Part shown: in pieces, positions 16,701 to 29,659 of the stretch
Numbering within the stretch: position 1 is the first letter of the stretch
Layout of the letters: every line of letters begins with the position of its first letter
Source of the DNA: Nautilus pompilius
Taxonomy: Eukaryota; Mollusca; Cephalopoda; Nautilida; Nautilidae
Assembly (NCBI GenBank): GCA_018389105.1
Contig: JACATO010001431.1
Span: forward strand, 1-64,000
Length of the DNA: 64,000 nucleotides
Reading direction: 5' to 3'
Notes under the pieces: generated by a model
What the model saw: the letters and a program-made list of their open reading frames with translations, nothing else
What the model was told of the DNA's origin: nothing
Databases searched by the model: none
Made by a program: the position numbers and the translations under genes

Positions 16701-19700
16701 CTCTGATGATGATCCTCTTCTTCCGTAAACTAACGCTCTTGTCGGGTTGGTCTTTCTGTGCACAGGTTTTGCTAGCTCATCTGCTGTCTCGTTCCCTGGT
16801 ACTCTACAGTGGGTTGGGATCCACTGGAGAGCCGCTCTTCTGGTTCTTCCAACTAACAGTAGAACATTGGCCAGATGAGTAAACTTATCATTCTCCAGGG
16901 CCTGAAGAACGGAAAGAGCATCTGTGAGGAAGACCACTTGGTGACATTGATCTGCTGATGCCTGTATCATGGGGGCGGCCTACTCAAGGGCTTCAGTCAT
17001 TGCATGTAAGTTTTGCAGTACCTGCCAGTGGCGACACTTGCAGTTGTGGTCTGACCTCCAGGATACTTAATCGGGATGCCAGCACCCTCATTGGCCGCCG
17101 CATTGATTGCTGACCCGTCTGTATAAACATATGAATCCATGCTTCTGACGGTTATTTCTCTTCAATCATGGCCAAGGTGAGAGCTCTTCGCACAATGTCA
17201 TCCTGTCCTTCCCCTGTTATGATGACAGCAGGGACTGAAGTGTGGACTTTGATGTTTGAATGGTCTGAGACCCACGGTTCTGGCTGTTGGAAAAGAATCA
17301 GTGGGGCTGTCTCCTTTGGCGTGTCTTTCTGATGTTGTCGTAACAGTCTTTTGCTCTCATGGATAAAGCTGCTCCTCTTCAGCCGCTTCTTGGTAAGACT
17401 GTTCAATTTCTGCTTCATTGGATGGTCTGGCAGACATTTGTACTTCTCAGCCAGTATCAAGCTCTTTTCTTTCCTCCTTTGACTAAGAGGATGGATTGTA
17501 GTAAGCTGTTCCATCTCCCTGAGAGGTATTGACATCAACGCGCCTGTAATGAGCCGAAAAACCTGATTCTGCACTCTATCGAGGACCTGCAGATTGGTTC
17601 TGGCAGTGGTTGACCATGCAGTGGAGCCATATTCAAGGTGAGGCCTTACTGTTCCCTGGTATACCGTCTTCAGTATCCTCTCATTCACAACTTCCTGAGG
17701 ATTGCAAGCTTGCATCTGGCCTTTGTTTCTGCTCGTGCGATTTGTGGCTTCCAGGTTTGTCTTTTGTCAAAGGTGACACCAAAGTAGATTGCTTCATCAT
17801 CCACTCTCAGAGGTGTTCCTCCAAGCTTGATGGTACCAGGTTTCTTCTTGTGGGGGACCTCTCTGTTGACTGATATTCACCAATCTTCTGCCCAAGCATT
17901 CAATCTATCTGCTGCCTGCTGCATTCTGTAGGTGGCAGTTGTAGCGTGTTCCGCCTTACACCAGATCATCAGATCAACTGCATGAAGGGCCGCTTTGATA
18001 CCCTTTGGCAGCTCAGACACCAAATCTCTGTTGAATAGAAGGAAGAGTGGGGGGAGAGGACTCCACTCTGTGGGACACCATGTCGAAGCAGGAATTTCTT
18101 GCAATAGATCTGGTTAACATGGACTCTCGCTCTACAGTTAAAAGGGTAACCCTTGGTCCACTTGTTCATATTGCTGTATATGCCTGTTCTCAGCAGCTTC
18201 ACAAGGAGTCCATTGGTCCATAATTTATCAAAAGCTTTCTGAAGATCAATCCAGGTAACAAAAACTAGCTTCCGCTCCTGAAACGCATCTTCTGTTTGCT
18301 GTGATAGGCATGTGGCCTGATCCTCTGTGCTGCGAAACTGCCTAAAGCCAGCTTGTTCAGGGGCAAGAAGATTCCTGGTCTGAAGGTACCATCGAAGGAG
18401 CTCGTTCACGATTCTTTCCATGGTCTTCACCATGCAGCTTGTTAGGCTAAGGGGATGATAGCTGGTTGCCTTCTTTGGATCTTTTCCTGACCTGAGAATA
18501 CGTGTCGTAACGCATCTCTCCAGATCTGTGGCAGTGCCCCCTTTTCCCAGCTGCTGTTAAATACCTCAAGGAGCATGCACACGGCTGCGCTGCCAAGATG
18601 GGTAAGCATCTCGTTGCTGATGCCATCTGGACCTGGTGATTTCTTTGCTTTCAACTTTTTCAATGCGATATTCATCTCATGCAGTGTGAGCGGGAGTTTC
18701 ATGGGTTCCACAGTGTCTCTATTAGTGGGTCTTTCTCGCTGTTCTCTTCTGGCTTTCTCGCTGTTTCCAGCACTGAAAGGGATGTCACTCTCCTTGGCGT
18801 AGCTAGCTACGAAGCAATCTGCAGCTTTCTTCCCTGTCGACACCTTACCATCTTCTTCCAATGTGACTTTGGCTCTACAGTTGTTTTTCATCAGCTGGCT
18901 GCTTGAGAGTTTCCACAACTTTCTGCCATCTTTCTCGGAGTTTAGGGGGGCTGTTTTATTTCTCCAGTTCCTACGTCTTGCTTGAATCTTCATCTTCAAG
19001 AAGTTGGCCTTTGCTTGCTGGAGCCTGATGTTGTTTTCTTCAGACGGGTTGACTTCTGCTTCCTTCCTAGCTTCTGAGAGGGCATCCTCAAGTTCCAGCA
19101 GTTCGTTACTCCAGTAAGGTTTGTACTCCTTCCGGGACCCGCTGGGGATGGATTCATGGGCCGCTCTGAGGATGCTATCGTTAAGGTCCTTTACTACCAA
19201 GTTGATGTCTCCACCTTGGACTACTATGTCTTTGGTGAGTTCGCCGGTACGGTGTCGAAAGAGGAACCAATTGGCCTTCTTATAGTTCCACCTCGGGGAG
19301 GTACCTTCAGTGTATAGCTCCAAGACCAAGTTCAGGAAGACTGGCCGATGATCACTTCCACCTATTTGTTCCTCCATCTCTCTGTTGGCAATCTTATGCA
19401 TGTCTTCAGTGTAAAAGGCAAGGTCTGGGGTGGAAATGCTGTGCCAGCGCCTGAAATAGAATGTGGGGGAGTCATTGGGACTGTTCAAAAGGATGAGCCT
19501 ATTGTCATCCTGCCAATTCTCCAATTCTTCACCTCGCCGATCCATGTGGTCATACCCCCAACTCTGTGATCGACTGTTGGAGTCGGCTACTATCAAAAAA
19601 TTGGAGGCCTGTACCTTGATGGTATCAAAGGGCAAGGGTCTGTCATTAGGACAGTAGAAGTGAACTAGATGGAAGTATACTGTCTTCGTCTGAATAAGGA

Positions 19701-22700
19701 TGACTTGATATTCAGAGTTCTGTATCTACGTATCTATCTTGCAGGCATTTGTGTTATTCCTGACAAGGGTCAGAATACCTCCTTTGCTTCTGCCTGCTCT
19801 ATCAGACCTGAAGCACTGGTAACCTCTCACCTTGAAAGACTTGTTGCTCTGCAAATGTGTTTCTTGGATACGGCAGACATTGATACTTCTCTCATGCAGG
19901 ATATGCTCCAGTTCTGTCTTCTTGTTCAGGACTCTTTCTGCATTCCAGTGCATGACTATAAAAGGTCGCTGCTGACTAGGACATCTTTGTAGTTTTATTT
20001 TGCAGCCAGTCATTCGCCTCCGGCGCCACCTGGCGCCACAAAAGCAATGGGAGGGACCTCCAGTCGCTGAAGGTGGATCCCGTTGAGTCTCTGGACCCGA
20101 CGCTGCTCCATCCTGGAGGGACCTCAATGGGCGAGCGCCATTCTCGATTACTGTGGATGACAGTGTAACCATCGGCGTAAGGTGCATGGTAGTGTGGTTT
20201 GTTAAGAGAGCGCACACTGGCCAGTACCTCTGACTTCAGCTCTCTAGCTTTTCTGTAGGGATTACTCCGCCCATAGCTCCTTGCTCATTCGTCCTACCCT
20301 GGGAGCACAGGGGAGGTGTTTCTCCGAGGATCCCACCCCGGGAGCAGGGCTTTTAAGGCGGCCCTTGCCCGCCTGCTGGCACGGTCATGGGTCACTTAAG
20401 CATTGTAGGAGTAGCTTTGCCACAAGCTACCCAACCCCGTCCTGATAGAACCAACGCCAGTTTGGTCCATGACTGCTTATTCGACTGAGAACAGCTTATT
20501 TCGCAGCTAACCTCCACATCTGGAGGCTGCTCCCCAATCCGTCTCCCGGGGTCACGCTCGGTTGGGGGCGGTCGCCCCGACGAAGAACCAATGTGCTGGA
20601 CATGTAGTAAATCGCCCTGTTCGGGTACCAGAAGTAATACCACTATACTCTCTTTCGAGAAGGAAACATTCCGGTCACAGCGAATTCTGTGTGTGACGTA
20701 ATAGTGAGAGATTTTGCGAGACATTGCCATTATTTTCTCGGGTACTTTGTTTCAACTATGAACCGATGTATGTGATCCGAATGGGCAACGTAACACGTAG
20801 CTTTCAATATGCAATCCTTTCTCTATATTTAAGGGATGTGGTAACGTCTGATATTTGTGTGTCTAGTAAATGAATGGCTTTTTCGGAGACAGGAAATTGT
20901 CTGAAGGATATAAACAAATAATATTCAGATTTTCCTTATATTTCTTTCTTCAAACGACCTTTTCTGTTTAGTAAATAATTTCAACCTTAGTTGGAAGAGG
21001 AATGCAACTGAAAAACTAACCCACACGTGCATACACATGCACAGTTTCACAAACACACACACGCACTCACACATTTAGTACACACACACACACACTATCT
21101 TATCTGATGTTTGCTTTCTATATTTCTATATTTATAGCGAAGACAGAACACAAGTTTTCCACAAATATATTGTATTTGCTAACAAGAACTTTGAATTCTT
21201 AAATGCAGTTTCGACTTAAAGAGCCACATTAATAGAACGCTGATAATCGGGCGAGTCATGCGTTCGGATTGGAGGTGGGAGTCACCTATCTACGATGATG
21301 GACATTAAAGGACAGATAACTCTTCCCCCTATTAAGCTCATCACCCCAGCCTTCCCGTGAAGGATAGCATACAGTGGACGACACGGTCATAAGCACCTTG
21401 AGTACACATGAAAGTCTGGAACACTTCTACTTCTAGAAAATCCTTCTTTGACCCTATGAAATAACAGAATGTATATAAAGTGCCACTCTTGAGCTAGAAA
21501 ATTCGAGTCTCAGCAGCTTCTCTTTGGAAATTAAGGTTTGCATTTCTTTACTGAATACAGTAAACCTTTCAAGAATAATCTTCAGACGGTACCATCACTT
21601 TGGTAATAATCATTTATAGGTTCAGGACCTAATTCTCTGTATAATGACGATTCTCGTTTTCACAGAAACTTCAGGATCCAAATGCCGCCACAATGCCAAT
21701 TGCCGTCATATAAGGAATGCTAAGTGTTTGAATTATAGGTGTCAATGCCCACGTATTTACAGACATCATGTTGATATGAATGTATGTTCTGGTAAGTATT
21801 GATTTATGTAGCAGACTAGAGAATGAAGGCGATATCATTCTGATAAAGAATCTTGGATGTCAGAGTGAATGAAACAAACAGATTACCATCTTTAGTTTAC
21901 CGGACAGAATCTTGCAAATATTTTTCGACTTACCATCAACAAATCTCGAGAAGAGTCGGCGAAGAGAACTGAAGTGAATCTTTTGTTGCTAATAAAGTTA
22001 AGCTGTAATTACAACTTACTGTCCCGAGTGAAGTGAATCTTTATTTACTGATAAAGTTAAGCTTTAATTCCAACTTACTCTCTAGTAGTTAGTCGCATTT
22101 ACGAAGAACGAAGGAGTTTGTATAATGCGTACTGCTGGTGGATTTTACCAAATATTTTGTGCCATTTATTGATAAGTATAAATTATTACTAATATTTAAT
22201 AGATTTATAAAGTCCGATTCAACAGTATACTTAGTGTTATTTGTTGTCCACGATGAATTCGTCTTGACATTTAGTGGTATTTACTGTTAACTCGCCTTAA
22301 CTTTTATTTTCTGGTTTTCTGCAGCGGAACATGCATCACAGACTCTCCTCTATAGTAGACGTTTTTGGACTGTGACGTACAGAGAGATTGAAAATTAACG
22401 TTGTACTGCCTGTTTTTCTGCAGTTAGTCATTCCTTACAAAGTGGTGAAGCTTGCGATCGTGGCAAAGTGGTGACCACATGCAGAGATGGTTTATTCTGT
22501 CGCAAATGCCCTGGATATAGTCAAACAACATGTCTGGCAAGGATTCCAAAAAGACTTCGTGCAGGTAAGATTTTCCCTATCTCAGGTCATGAGCGATCTC
22601 CACTCTCACCCTCTATAAATCATCGAAGGCAAATGAAAATGAACTAAACGATCATCTACAGCAGGAAATCAAAAGTTGTCACCTATCTTTTCCTACCTGT

Positions 22701-25700
22701 CTATCAGGTTAACGAGATATTGTTTTTAGAGTCTTTCGGCGTATGTACGACAGAATGGGGTTATCGGCAGTTTATTGGCATACCACTGAATCCTTTCCGT
22801 TAAAAGCTTGTACTCCACCCAAGGAATACTCCGTGAACTCTTACATCACTTTGAACGGAAGCATTCCTCACCGTAACATTCTTGTATCTTTAGTCGTGTT
22901 ATCTTAATCCCTCGAAGATCTGTCCTTCATCTATTTTACTGCCGGAGAACAACGCTACAGAGAAAATTTTAATAAGAAACTAGGATTTATAGAAGAAAAT
23001 TGGACATTAATGCGATCTTTAGGTTCATAAATATAGTCGAAATGATCTACAGTAACCAGTAATTAACCATATCAATGAAAAATATTTCTCTTTCTTGTTA
23101 AATCGGAATGGTCTTAAGCAGAAAACGCAAATTTCGTGTCATGGTGCTGCTGTATAACGGACCCTAGATGCCAGAAGGGTAGAGTCCATTGAGGGTAACA
23201 GCCTATTAAATCTTAACCTGAATAAAATAACCACTGATTTTTAACCTGAACTTACGCAGTGACAGAAGTAACCAGTCACAATTACCTAAAAGTACAATTC
23301 TGAATAACCTCAGCTGGTTATCTAAGGAAAATGCAATTATCGTTAAGAATCAAACAGAAGAAAAGTTTTATCTCAGCGACCTAATCGTCTACTGAACGAA
23401 TTTTTAGTCGTCGGCGGAAGAAGTTACGTCATGATAATGGCGGACACTAACTTTAATTGTTCGTTACTCTCCCGATTCATCGACGCTATGTTTTTCGACG
23501 TGTTCAAAGATAAGGTAACTTTTCCAGCAGCTTCCCATTCAAAACAACTTCATGAGGAGAAAAACGAAAATATGACCAGGAGACCGCCAGGGATAAAATC
23601 AACCGATTTTACAGGTGAGTAGCAAGGCTAAAATACTTTTACTTTTTGATTATCTGTGGCATGAAACTGTAAGATCCAGTGAGGTCCTTGAGGCGATCGA
23701 GTGTCTCTGCCGGAAGTCCGCCAGGAATTCTTCTTTACCTGGAGATTTCACAAAGTTCTGAGCAACAACGACGAAGAGTCATAGTCTAATTGAGGATGCT
23801 TGTTGTAAACAGTATGAAGATTTTGAAATCTAATATCATTATAATTATTAATGTAGTCTAATCAGCTGCTAGCGGATCCACCCTTCCTTAGTGCAGATCT
23901 GTGAGCACCGTAACTTGGCCATATGCCTCACTTTCTTATATTCGCCATCTCGGGCACTCATCGGTTTTTCGGTTCTTGGTGGAGTAAAGGTAAACACCCC
24001 TCAAAGTCACCTGTTGAATATTCAGTCGCCTAATCATCCAAGAAACACGAATAACACTACATTTAGATGAGGGTTTCCCAAAAAATACACTCTAAAGGGA
24101 CAGGACACCATCGAGTCATATCATAAGTTGAATGAAATGGAATTCTTACCCATCTCACTTTTACCTGGTTTACACTTTCAGTATGAACAGCTAATACATT
24201 TAGTTTACTCATTTACTCTTCTGAGTCGAAACAGTCGCTTTACGTAATGTTTAAAGGTATTTCTCTATTCCTTTCCTCCCTTAAGTTTACCAGTTTACTT
24301 CTGTGAATCGAGTGGGAAGAACGTTTTGTTTTCTTCTGCTTTCTTCTTCCACTTCGCTGATCTGCGTCTTGAAAGAAAAGCGCGTGTTTATTAGCTCTTC
24401 ACGCATGGATGAACACAACAGCAGTCTGATTGCGAATGTGCTCTCCGTTTTTTCCCCTTTGTTCTTTGTTCTGATGACCTTCCCGCTTCACTTCGAACTT
24501 CAGAAACTACAAGAATTTCCGTACGTAGACAGCCTTGAAAAGTCCCAGTGACTGTATCCTAGTCTGGTACACGATGGTCTAAAAGCCAGACCAGAGAACC
24601 AGAAGAAACTTTTCAGTAAACTCGATTATTTGAAACATTTCCCCCTCAAACAGCAGATTTTAATCCGACCTTGCTTATTTATTAGTTATTTCAACTAATG
24701 ATGCACTTTTCGCTTGAATTCCAGGTAAAACACACAACAAATCGCCATCCGTCTCTCCGATGGCGCTCTCCTACTTTGTGTTGATCGCCATCATTGTACT
24801 CCATGATTTCCTGAGCTATAGGTATGTTACCAATTTTGTGATGTTTTTCGTTTATTTACAAGAACCATTTGTAAACAAACAAATAATTAACCCTTCTCCA
24901 CATAAACTTATCTCTTTACCTGGTTATCATAACACTAAGGAGTGATAAACCATAATATTCACACAGTCCCATGTTTCTTTTGCGCATGCTCTCTGAGATA
25001 ATTAGAGGCGTTAACTTCCTTCTAGACAAAAATTATTGGACCAGTCGACCAGTAGAGCTTCGTCTTCTTTGTTTGAGAAATTAGTTCTCCATTGTGGAGG
25101 TCTACCAACCTAAAAGATATCTAGTTTAGCGACCTATTCTTCAGAAACGTTTAAATCACACCTCAGAATCCATCTAATGGTTAACTGAAGTAACAAAGAA
25201 ACTTTGATTTAAGTTTTCTCGCTCGGGAAAACCATCTTGTCGCGGTTACTCCGCGATGCAGTTAAACAAAATGAATGAAATCAGGCGGGATTTATTCCTT
25301 GAAACATCTTGGCAAATGCAGCCAGCCAACAATTAGCACGAATTTCGTATACGCGACGCGACATTCGAAACCAGCCAATTAGACCTAGCAATCTTTAGAC
25401 TCGAAAGAAATTTAGCTATGCGAGTGTTTATGACAAGATCATAAGGAAAGCACGATCAGCTTCGTTTACGGAAGATACACTACCTGCCAAAATTGTGCCC
25501 ATGCTTATATTTTAAAGGCGACCGCAAATCATATCTTTTATGAAAACAAAAGATGCATACGTGCTTACTGTACTCGTATTTATACTGAAACACTAGTTTC
25601 TTTGAAATATTTTCGTTTCCTTCCTTTACTCTCATGAAATACGTTTTCGAAGACAGTCTGGTCTTAATCAGTTTCAAGATGTCATGAGAAACTTCTGTAA

Positions 25701-26775
25701 CCGTTTTAAATTATTTTATTTATCTAAATTTATAACAGTTTTTTCCTGTTTCCAAATTGGAAATTTCACCATTAAGATTGATCCATAATGGACTTTTTAT
25801 TTTCTTGTAAAATAATATGGAAATTCAACTTTCGGATTATTCTGTAGATATTTTGTCGAATTGCTGACTTTTATTTAATTCAAATCATTTTCAAACCATT
25901 TGGTCAGCAGCCCATATTTCTCAGTGATCAGTTAATCGTCTTGCATGTCATGGCGGATATACAGTACATCTGAACACAGGTAAAATTTGCAGCAAAACAG
26001 TCATTTATATTCTTAGATTTGAGGCATCTTTTCTTTCGTGATAGAAACGGTCTACGTTCTGATAACATCCACCTCTGCTCCAATATGGAGAGCTGCTATT
26101 CAATTGTCTTTTCCTTGATATTAATATACTTCTTCTCTGTTATGGGATAATACATTTTAGGCTTTGTTTGTTTCCATTGAGTTCTCTCTGTTCTTCTCAA
26201 TGTGTAATAAATCCCCTTTGAAGTTAAATTTCATCATGAAGTGGCCAAAAGACGACAAACACAATTTTAAAGAGTTAAGGTGATTTTAAATAAGCAGAAA
26301 GAACCAGTTTTTGTTTTCGTTAAGAATAATTTTAAAATAGTTTCAAATCGTATAATTTTAATAGGTCGATAATTCTATAATGAAATAACTTTACAATCAA
26401 ACTCACTCGTTTTCTTACCTGGTTTGGAAAACATCTGGTCATATCTGAATCTACGTAACGTTATTTACTATACCGAAATGCTTTTTTACTATTCACAACT
26501 TCAAGATTATTCATGCAACGGAATTTCGCTGAAAATTATCTTAAAACGACAAAGAAACAAGTCTTGCGAGCATCTATGGCTGAAATTAATTTCAAAAGTC
26601 CTTGGAAACAAACATTGAAAAGGAGAGTGAAAGATTCTGGCCTATTTGATCGATCTCTTTTCAGCATTTTGAGACATTTACTTATTTGCTTTTTATCTCA
26701 GGCTATTTAACTTTATCGTTAATATGTCTTTATATTTTCAGGTTTCTTGCCATACACAAAAACGTACAGGTGTAA
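9543..26775 (+). CDS. Gene A: secreted/membrane cysteine-rich EB-module-like protein, nine coding exons
   Basis: Coding exons: 9543-9606, 9943-10101, 12428-12628, 14488-14580, 21666-21791, 22424-22564, 23531-23614, 24725-24821, 26742-26775; 999 nt, 332 residues plus stop. All joins are GT-AG. The first seven are phase 1 and the last is phase 2, with no stop in frame. Order: signal peptide (MKTYFCLFAIIALIQ...); a seven-cysteine module; a six-cysteine EB-like module (C-x5-C-x5-C-x4-C-x-C-x13-C); a half-module split across exons 3 and 4; another EB-like module in exon 5 (C-x5-C-x7-C-x4-C-x-C-x12-C); a five-cysteine module in exon 6; a polar stalk with an N-M-T sequon; then a hydrophobic span (YFVLIAIIVL) and a short tail ending KNVQV. 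A leader exon probably lies upstream, because an acceptor (tttttcag) sits just before the ATG. EB modules are known from nematode and other extracellular proteins; the function here is unknown. Gene B is a paralogue. The last exon is the least certain part. Confidence 0.83.
9776..9811. repeat. (GA)n microsatellite in intron 1 of gene A
   Basis: Short GA tract in the first coding intron, at the place matching the much longer TC tract of the left arm. The size difference is the largest length change between the two arms. Confidence 0.9.
16638..17140 (-). pseudogene. Retrotransposon RNase H domain, broken
   Basis: The minus strand reads YVYTDGSA near 17130-17110, the first catalytic Asp block of RNase H. 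A stop follows near 16.99-17.0 kb. The next piece (16970-16638) has LTDALSVLQAL (third catalytic Asp block) and LQWIPTHCRVPGNETADELAK-type sequence with the terminal His and Asp positions. This domain after the RT places the element in an RNase H-bearing non-LTR group. Confidence 0.8.
17152..18433 (-). pseudogene. Retrotransposon reverse transcriptase core, frameshifted
   Basis: Overlapping minus-strand frames carry the RT blocks in order: FRQFRSTEDQ, DLQKAFDKLW with the first catalytic Asp, and HGVPQSGVLSP. After a frameshift comes ALHAVDLMIWC, where the family has (F/Y)ADDL, so one of the two catalytic Asp residues is Val. The downstream piece (17715-17152) has the thumb block RPHLEYGSTAW and a leucine-rich connection. 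The element is catalytically dead by this reading. Confidence 0.82.
18442..20217 (-). pseudogene. Retrotransposon endonuclease and start of RT, frameshifted
   Basis: The 5' piece (20217-19726) encodes the endonuclease N terminus with an IQETHL motif (catalytic Glu) and a variant of the usual N-E-G (NAERVLNKKTELEHIL). A frame change follows near 19.64-19.73 kb. The next piece (19635-18442, 397 codons) carries VADSNSRSQSWGY, in the place of the family's GDFN-type motif, and GSDHRPV, the C-terminal catalytic His block. It then enters the RT domain at LKKLKAKKSPGPDGI, the usual fingers motif. The first Asp of the GDFN-type motif appears shifted, consistent with decay. Confidence 0.82.
21045..21096. 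repeat. (CA)n microsatellite
   Basis: Interrupted CA repeats in intron 4 of gene A. Confidence 0.85.
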
Positions 26776-26968
26776 ATTCCTTTGTTTTTACTGACTTTAG
26801 AAAAGAACTTACTAGATGGGATTCTTAAATCTACATTTGTTGCATACTGTATATCTGAAATATTTCACAACATGAATTAATCGATATATACAAAGGTAAC
26901 TTGTTTCATTTATTGATTATTCTTTATTTGTTTTCCTAATTTTGTTGTATCTGTTTCCATTTTTACCA

Positions 26969-26974
26969 AATAAA
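26969..26974 (+). terminator. Polyadenylation signal of gene A
   Basis: AATAAA lies about 195 nt after the proposed gene A stop codon and is followed within about 30 nt by GT- and T-rich sequence, as expected for a cleavage site. It supports the placement of the final exon. Confidence 0.6.
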
Positions 26975-26984
26975 AGGTGTGATA

Positions 26985-28020
26985 TTCTTGATTTATGTTG
27001 GTTTTTGTGTTTACTTATTCATTGATTAATATTTAATTTTAATTTTAAATTCATTATCATTACCAGTTTTAGTTAACTATTTCTTTTCATACTTAATCAA
27101 AGTTTGTAAATGTATATAAAATGTTCATAAAATTTTCAGATTTGGTGAGAAAAAATTCTTTGCAATAATTTACGGGTGAACTATAAGGTGTAATAGTTAT
27201 ATGAAATTATAAATCACCAACATTTTAATGGCTGAATTATTACGTCTCACACGAAGGTTCCGGATTTGATTCTTATGCGAAAGCCATGTATTCGAGGTTT
27301 GAAAAAATGGTTAATTCCGGAGGTTTCCGTTCTTCTTCCCGTGTTAACTTCCATTGTTAGCAACGAGTCGGTTTGTTGTTTTAGATTTACAAATTGTTTG
27401 AACTTGTTTCTGTGATCGTAAATTGTTACATCAGAGACGGGCACCGGCATCCAAAAGGAATATTGAGAGTATTCACCAAAGAAGGAAGAAAATGTTTGCA
27501 GGTAGTTTCCTCCGTGTGCCGAGACCACGTGACCGGGAAAGATTACATTATAGAAGCTACAAATATTATAAAACTGTTCATGAAGAGTTCTAGTAGAAAG
27601 TCACCGTGCACGTGGAGAAGGCTTCCAGAGTTACAATTGAATAACTTGCAGCTTGGCCACCCCTTTAAAGTGTTCAACCGTACATGGGTAACTGCTAGCT
27701 TGGTCATCAAGGCTAATAACCCACTCCCTCCATCCTTTTGCCGTGACATCCCCATGACTTCTAAATTCAAGGTAGGATTCGCCAGAAAACAAGAACACAC
27801 CAGATGCGATGTAGGCTGTGTACAATTTTCTCTAGCTTTAGGTAATAACGGATAAACGTTATCACATTCAGCAGCATCATAGAACTACAAGATCACAGGT
27901 GTAGCTTAATTAATGATTTACTAAATAGAGGCGATACTTTCTCTCCTATCTTCAAAGTAATTGGAACTCGTGTGAGAAGGTGAAGCTTGGCATTCTTGGA
28001 GAACTGGTTTGATTAAAACT
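26985..28020. other. Intergenic stretch between genes A and B; no gene recognised
   Basis: AT-rich to about 27.2 kb, then about 600 bp of more balanced sequence (27.25-27.86 kb) with open frames on both strands (153 codons at 27394-27855 +). None shows a domain, signal peptide or fitting splice sites. The balanced block may be an old repeat; I cannot classify it. Confidence 0.35.
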
Positions 28021-28041
28021 AATAGTCATATTTGTGTGTTT

Positions 28042-28264
28042 AATTGTTTGTTTGTGTGTGTGTGTGCGCGCGCGCTTGTGTGTAACAGTGTGTGTGTGTG
28101 TTGTGTGTGTGTTTGTGTGTGTAACAGTGTGTGCTTGTGTGTGCAACAGTGTGTGCTTGTGTGTGCTTGTGTGTGTAACAGTGTGTGTAACAGTGTGTGT
28201 AACAGTGTGTGTAACAGTGTGTGTAACAGTGTGTGCGCGCTTGTGTATAAAAGTGTGTGTGTGT
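28042..28264. repeat. (TG)n microsatellite with gtgtgtaacagt units
   Basis: TG repeats broken by a recurring AACAGT insert. Long open frames here encode only low-complexity Val-Cys or Thr-His repeats. Confidence 0.93.
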
Positions 28265-29145
28265 GACTTGAATGATATAACACAGACAAGAAAAGAAAAT
28301 TATGACTTCTTTTCACCTGAACTGAAACACACACTTAGTTTAATTCACAATCATTACCCGCCTACCATGGAAACGTCGACACACAGATTAAACAGACACA
28401 AATCTTGTGGCGACGAGTTTCCTTACAGTACATATCTGTTTAAGATTATTTTTTTAAAAAAAAAGAAAAAGAAAACCAGGTTTCAATCCGATCTGAGAAA
28501 CTTTTGTTAATCTCAACAACGACAGCGTGGATAAGAAAATTCGCTTTAGAAAAATGTAACATTTTCCTCCCAAGATAAAAGAAAGAAGTTTGTCCTTTAA
28601 AAAGAAAAGATGAACCATTTGATGCGGACGCAGAAAATAATTGTCGGGGGGGTGGGGGGTGCCGCCACGACAGGCCACCCTCGAACAAAGGCTCTATTTA
28701 AATTACATAGCTTCGTGTAGTGAGAGATGAATAACCGAAACGCATATCTCGGTGATAACAAATGGGACTGATTCAAATCCCGACCCGGGAGCGAAGAATG
28801 GTAAACGGCCGTTGTTGACTCGCTGGTGACACCGTGGCCGCGTGCTGATTTCTGTGGAGACGGAAGGTGAAAAGCGAATCCCAACATAGAACTGTCCCGC
28901 ACAGACACGTGACGCCCAGAACCGCGTTAGTGTGACGTAATCCTCCGCGTCTAGGCGTTTTGAATTTAAATCTTGAGACAGAGGTAACGGGGAAGGTAAG
29001 TCTTCTTCTTGACCAGGCGGCTTTTAATATTCAATGTTATTGTTACCATTACTACTACTATTATTTTGCTGTATCTGAGAAACCTTTTTTATTGCTTTTA
29101 GTTTAGTTGTCTTTGCACCGAGAAAAAAATAGAAATTGCCGTTTC

Positions 29146-29453
29146 TCTTCTCTCTCTCTTCTTCTTCTTCTCTCTCTTTCTTGTTCTCTCTCTTTCTCTT
29201 CTTCACTCTCTTTCTTGTTCTCTCTCTTTCTCTTCTTCACTCTCTTTCTTGTTCTCTCTCTCTCTCTTCTTCTCTCTCTTTCTTGTTCTCTCTCTCTCTC
29301 TTCTTCACTCTCTTTCTTGTTCTCTCTCTTTCTTGTTCTCTCTCTCTTCTTCTCTCTCTCTCTTCTTTCTTGTTGTCTCTCTCTTCTTCTTCTCTCTCTC
29401 TCTCTCTTCTTCTCTCTCTTTCTTGGTCTCTCTCTCTTCTTCTCTCTCTTTCT

Positions 29454-29512
<59 letters not shown>
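29146..29512. repeat. (TC)n / TTCTTCTC polypyrimidine tract
   Basis: About 370 bp of almost pure pyrimidine on the plus strand, with a repeating ctctttcttgttctctct theme. It lies upstream of gene B. Confidence 0.95.
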
Positions 29513-29606
29513 CCTTATGTTTTTTGTTGTTCTGCAAAACAAAGTATTTACAGGACGGTTCGAATCATCAAAACCGCAGTTTACTTTGTAGTGCCGTAAT
29601 TTTCTG

Positions 29607-29609
<3 letters not shown>

Positions 29610-29659
<50 letters not shown>

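Larger units (their letters stand above)
16335..20660 (-). mobile_element. Degenerate non-LTR retrotransposon (endonuclease, RT, RNase H)
   Basis: Minus-strand frames give, in order, an APE-type endonuclease, a reverse transcriptase and an RNase H. This order, with RNase H after RT, is typical of I-group elements and relatives. The leader and possible first ORF (about 20660-20220) encode a Pro/Arg-rich stretch. The 3' end is near 16335-16345, where the element strand reads gaagaagaag. Several frameshifts and stops break the frames, so it is not autonomous. It lies antisense inside intron 4 of gene A. Exact ends and target-site duplications were not resolved. Confidence 0.85.
12629..21665 (+). 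other. Large introns 3 and 4 of gene A
   Basis: Intron 3 (12629-14487) holds the outer end of the right inverted arm. Intron 4 (14581-21665) holds the antisense non-LTR retrotransposon, a CpG-richer patch at about 15.7-16.0 kb with a YY1-like GCGCCATCTTG, and a CA microsatellite near 21.05 kb. Apart from the 93-nt exon at 14488-14580 I see no further exon with matching phase and cysteine pattern. Confidence 0.5.
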
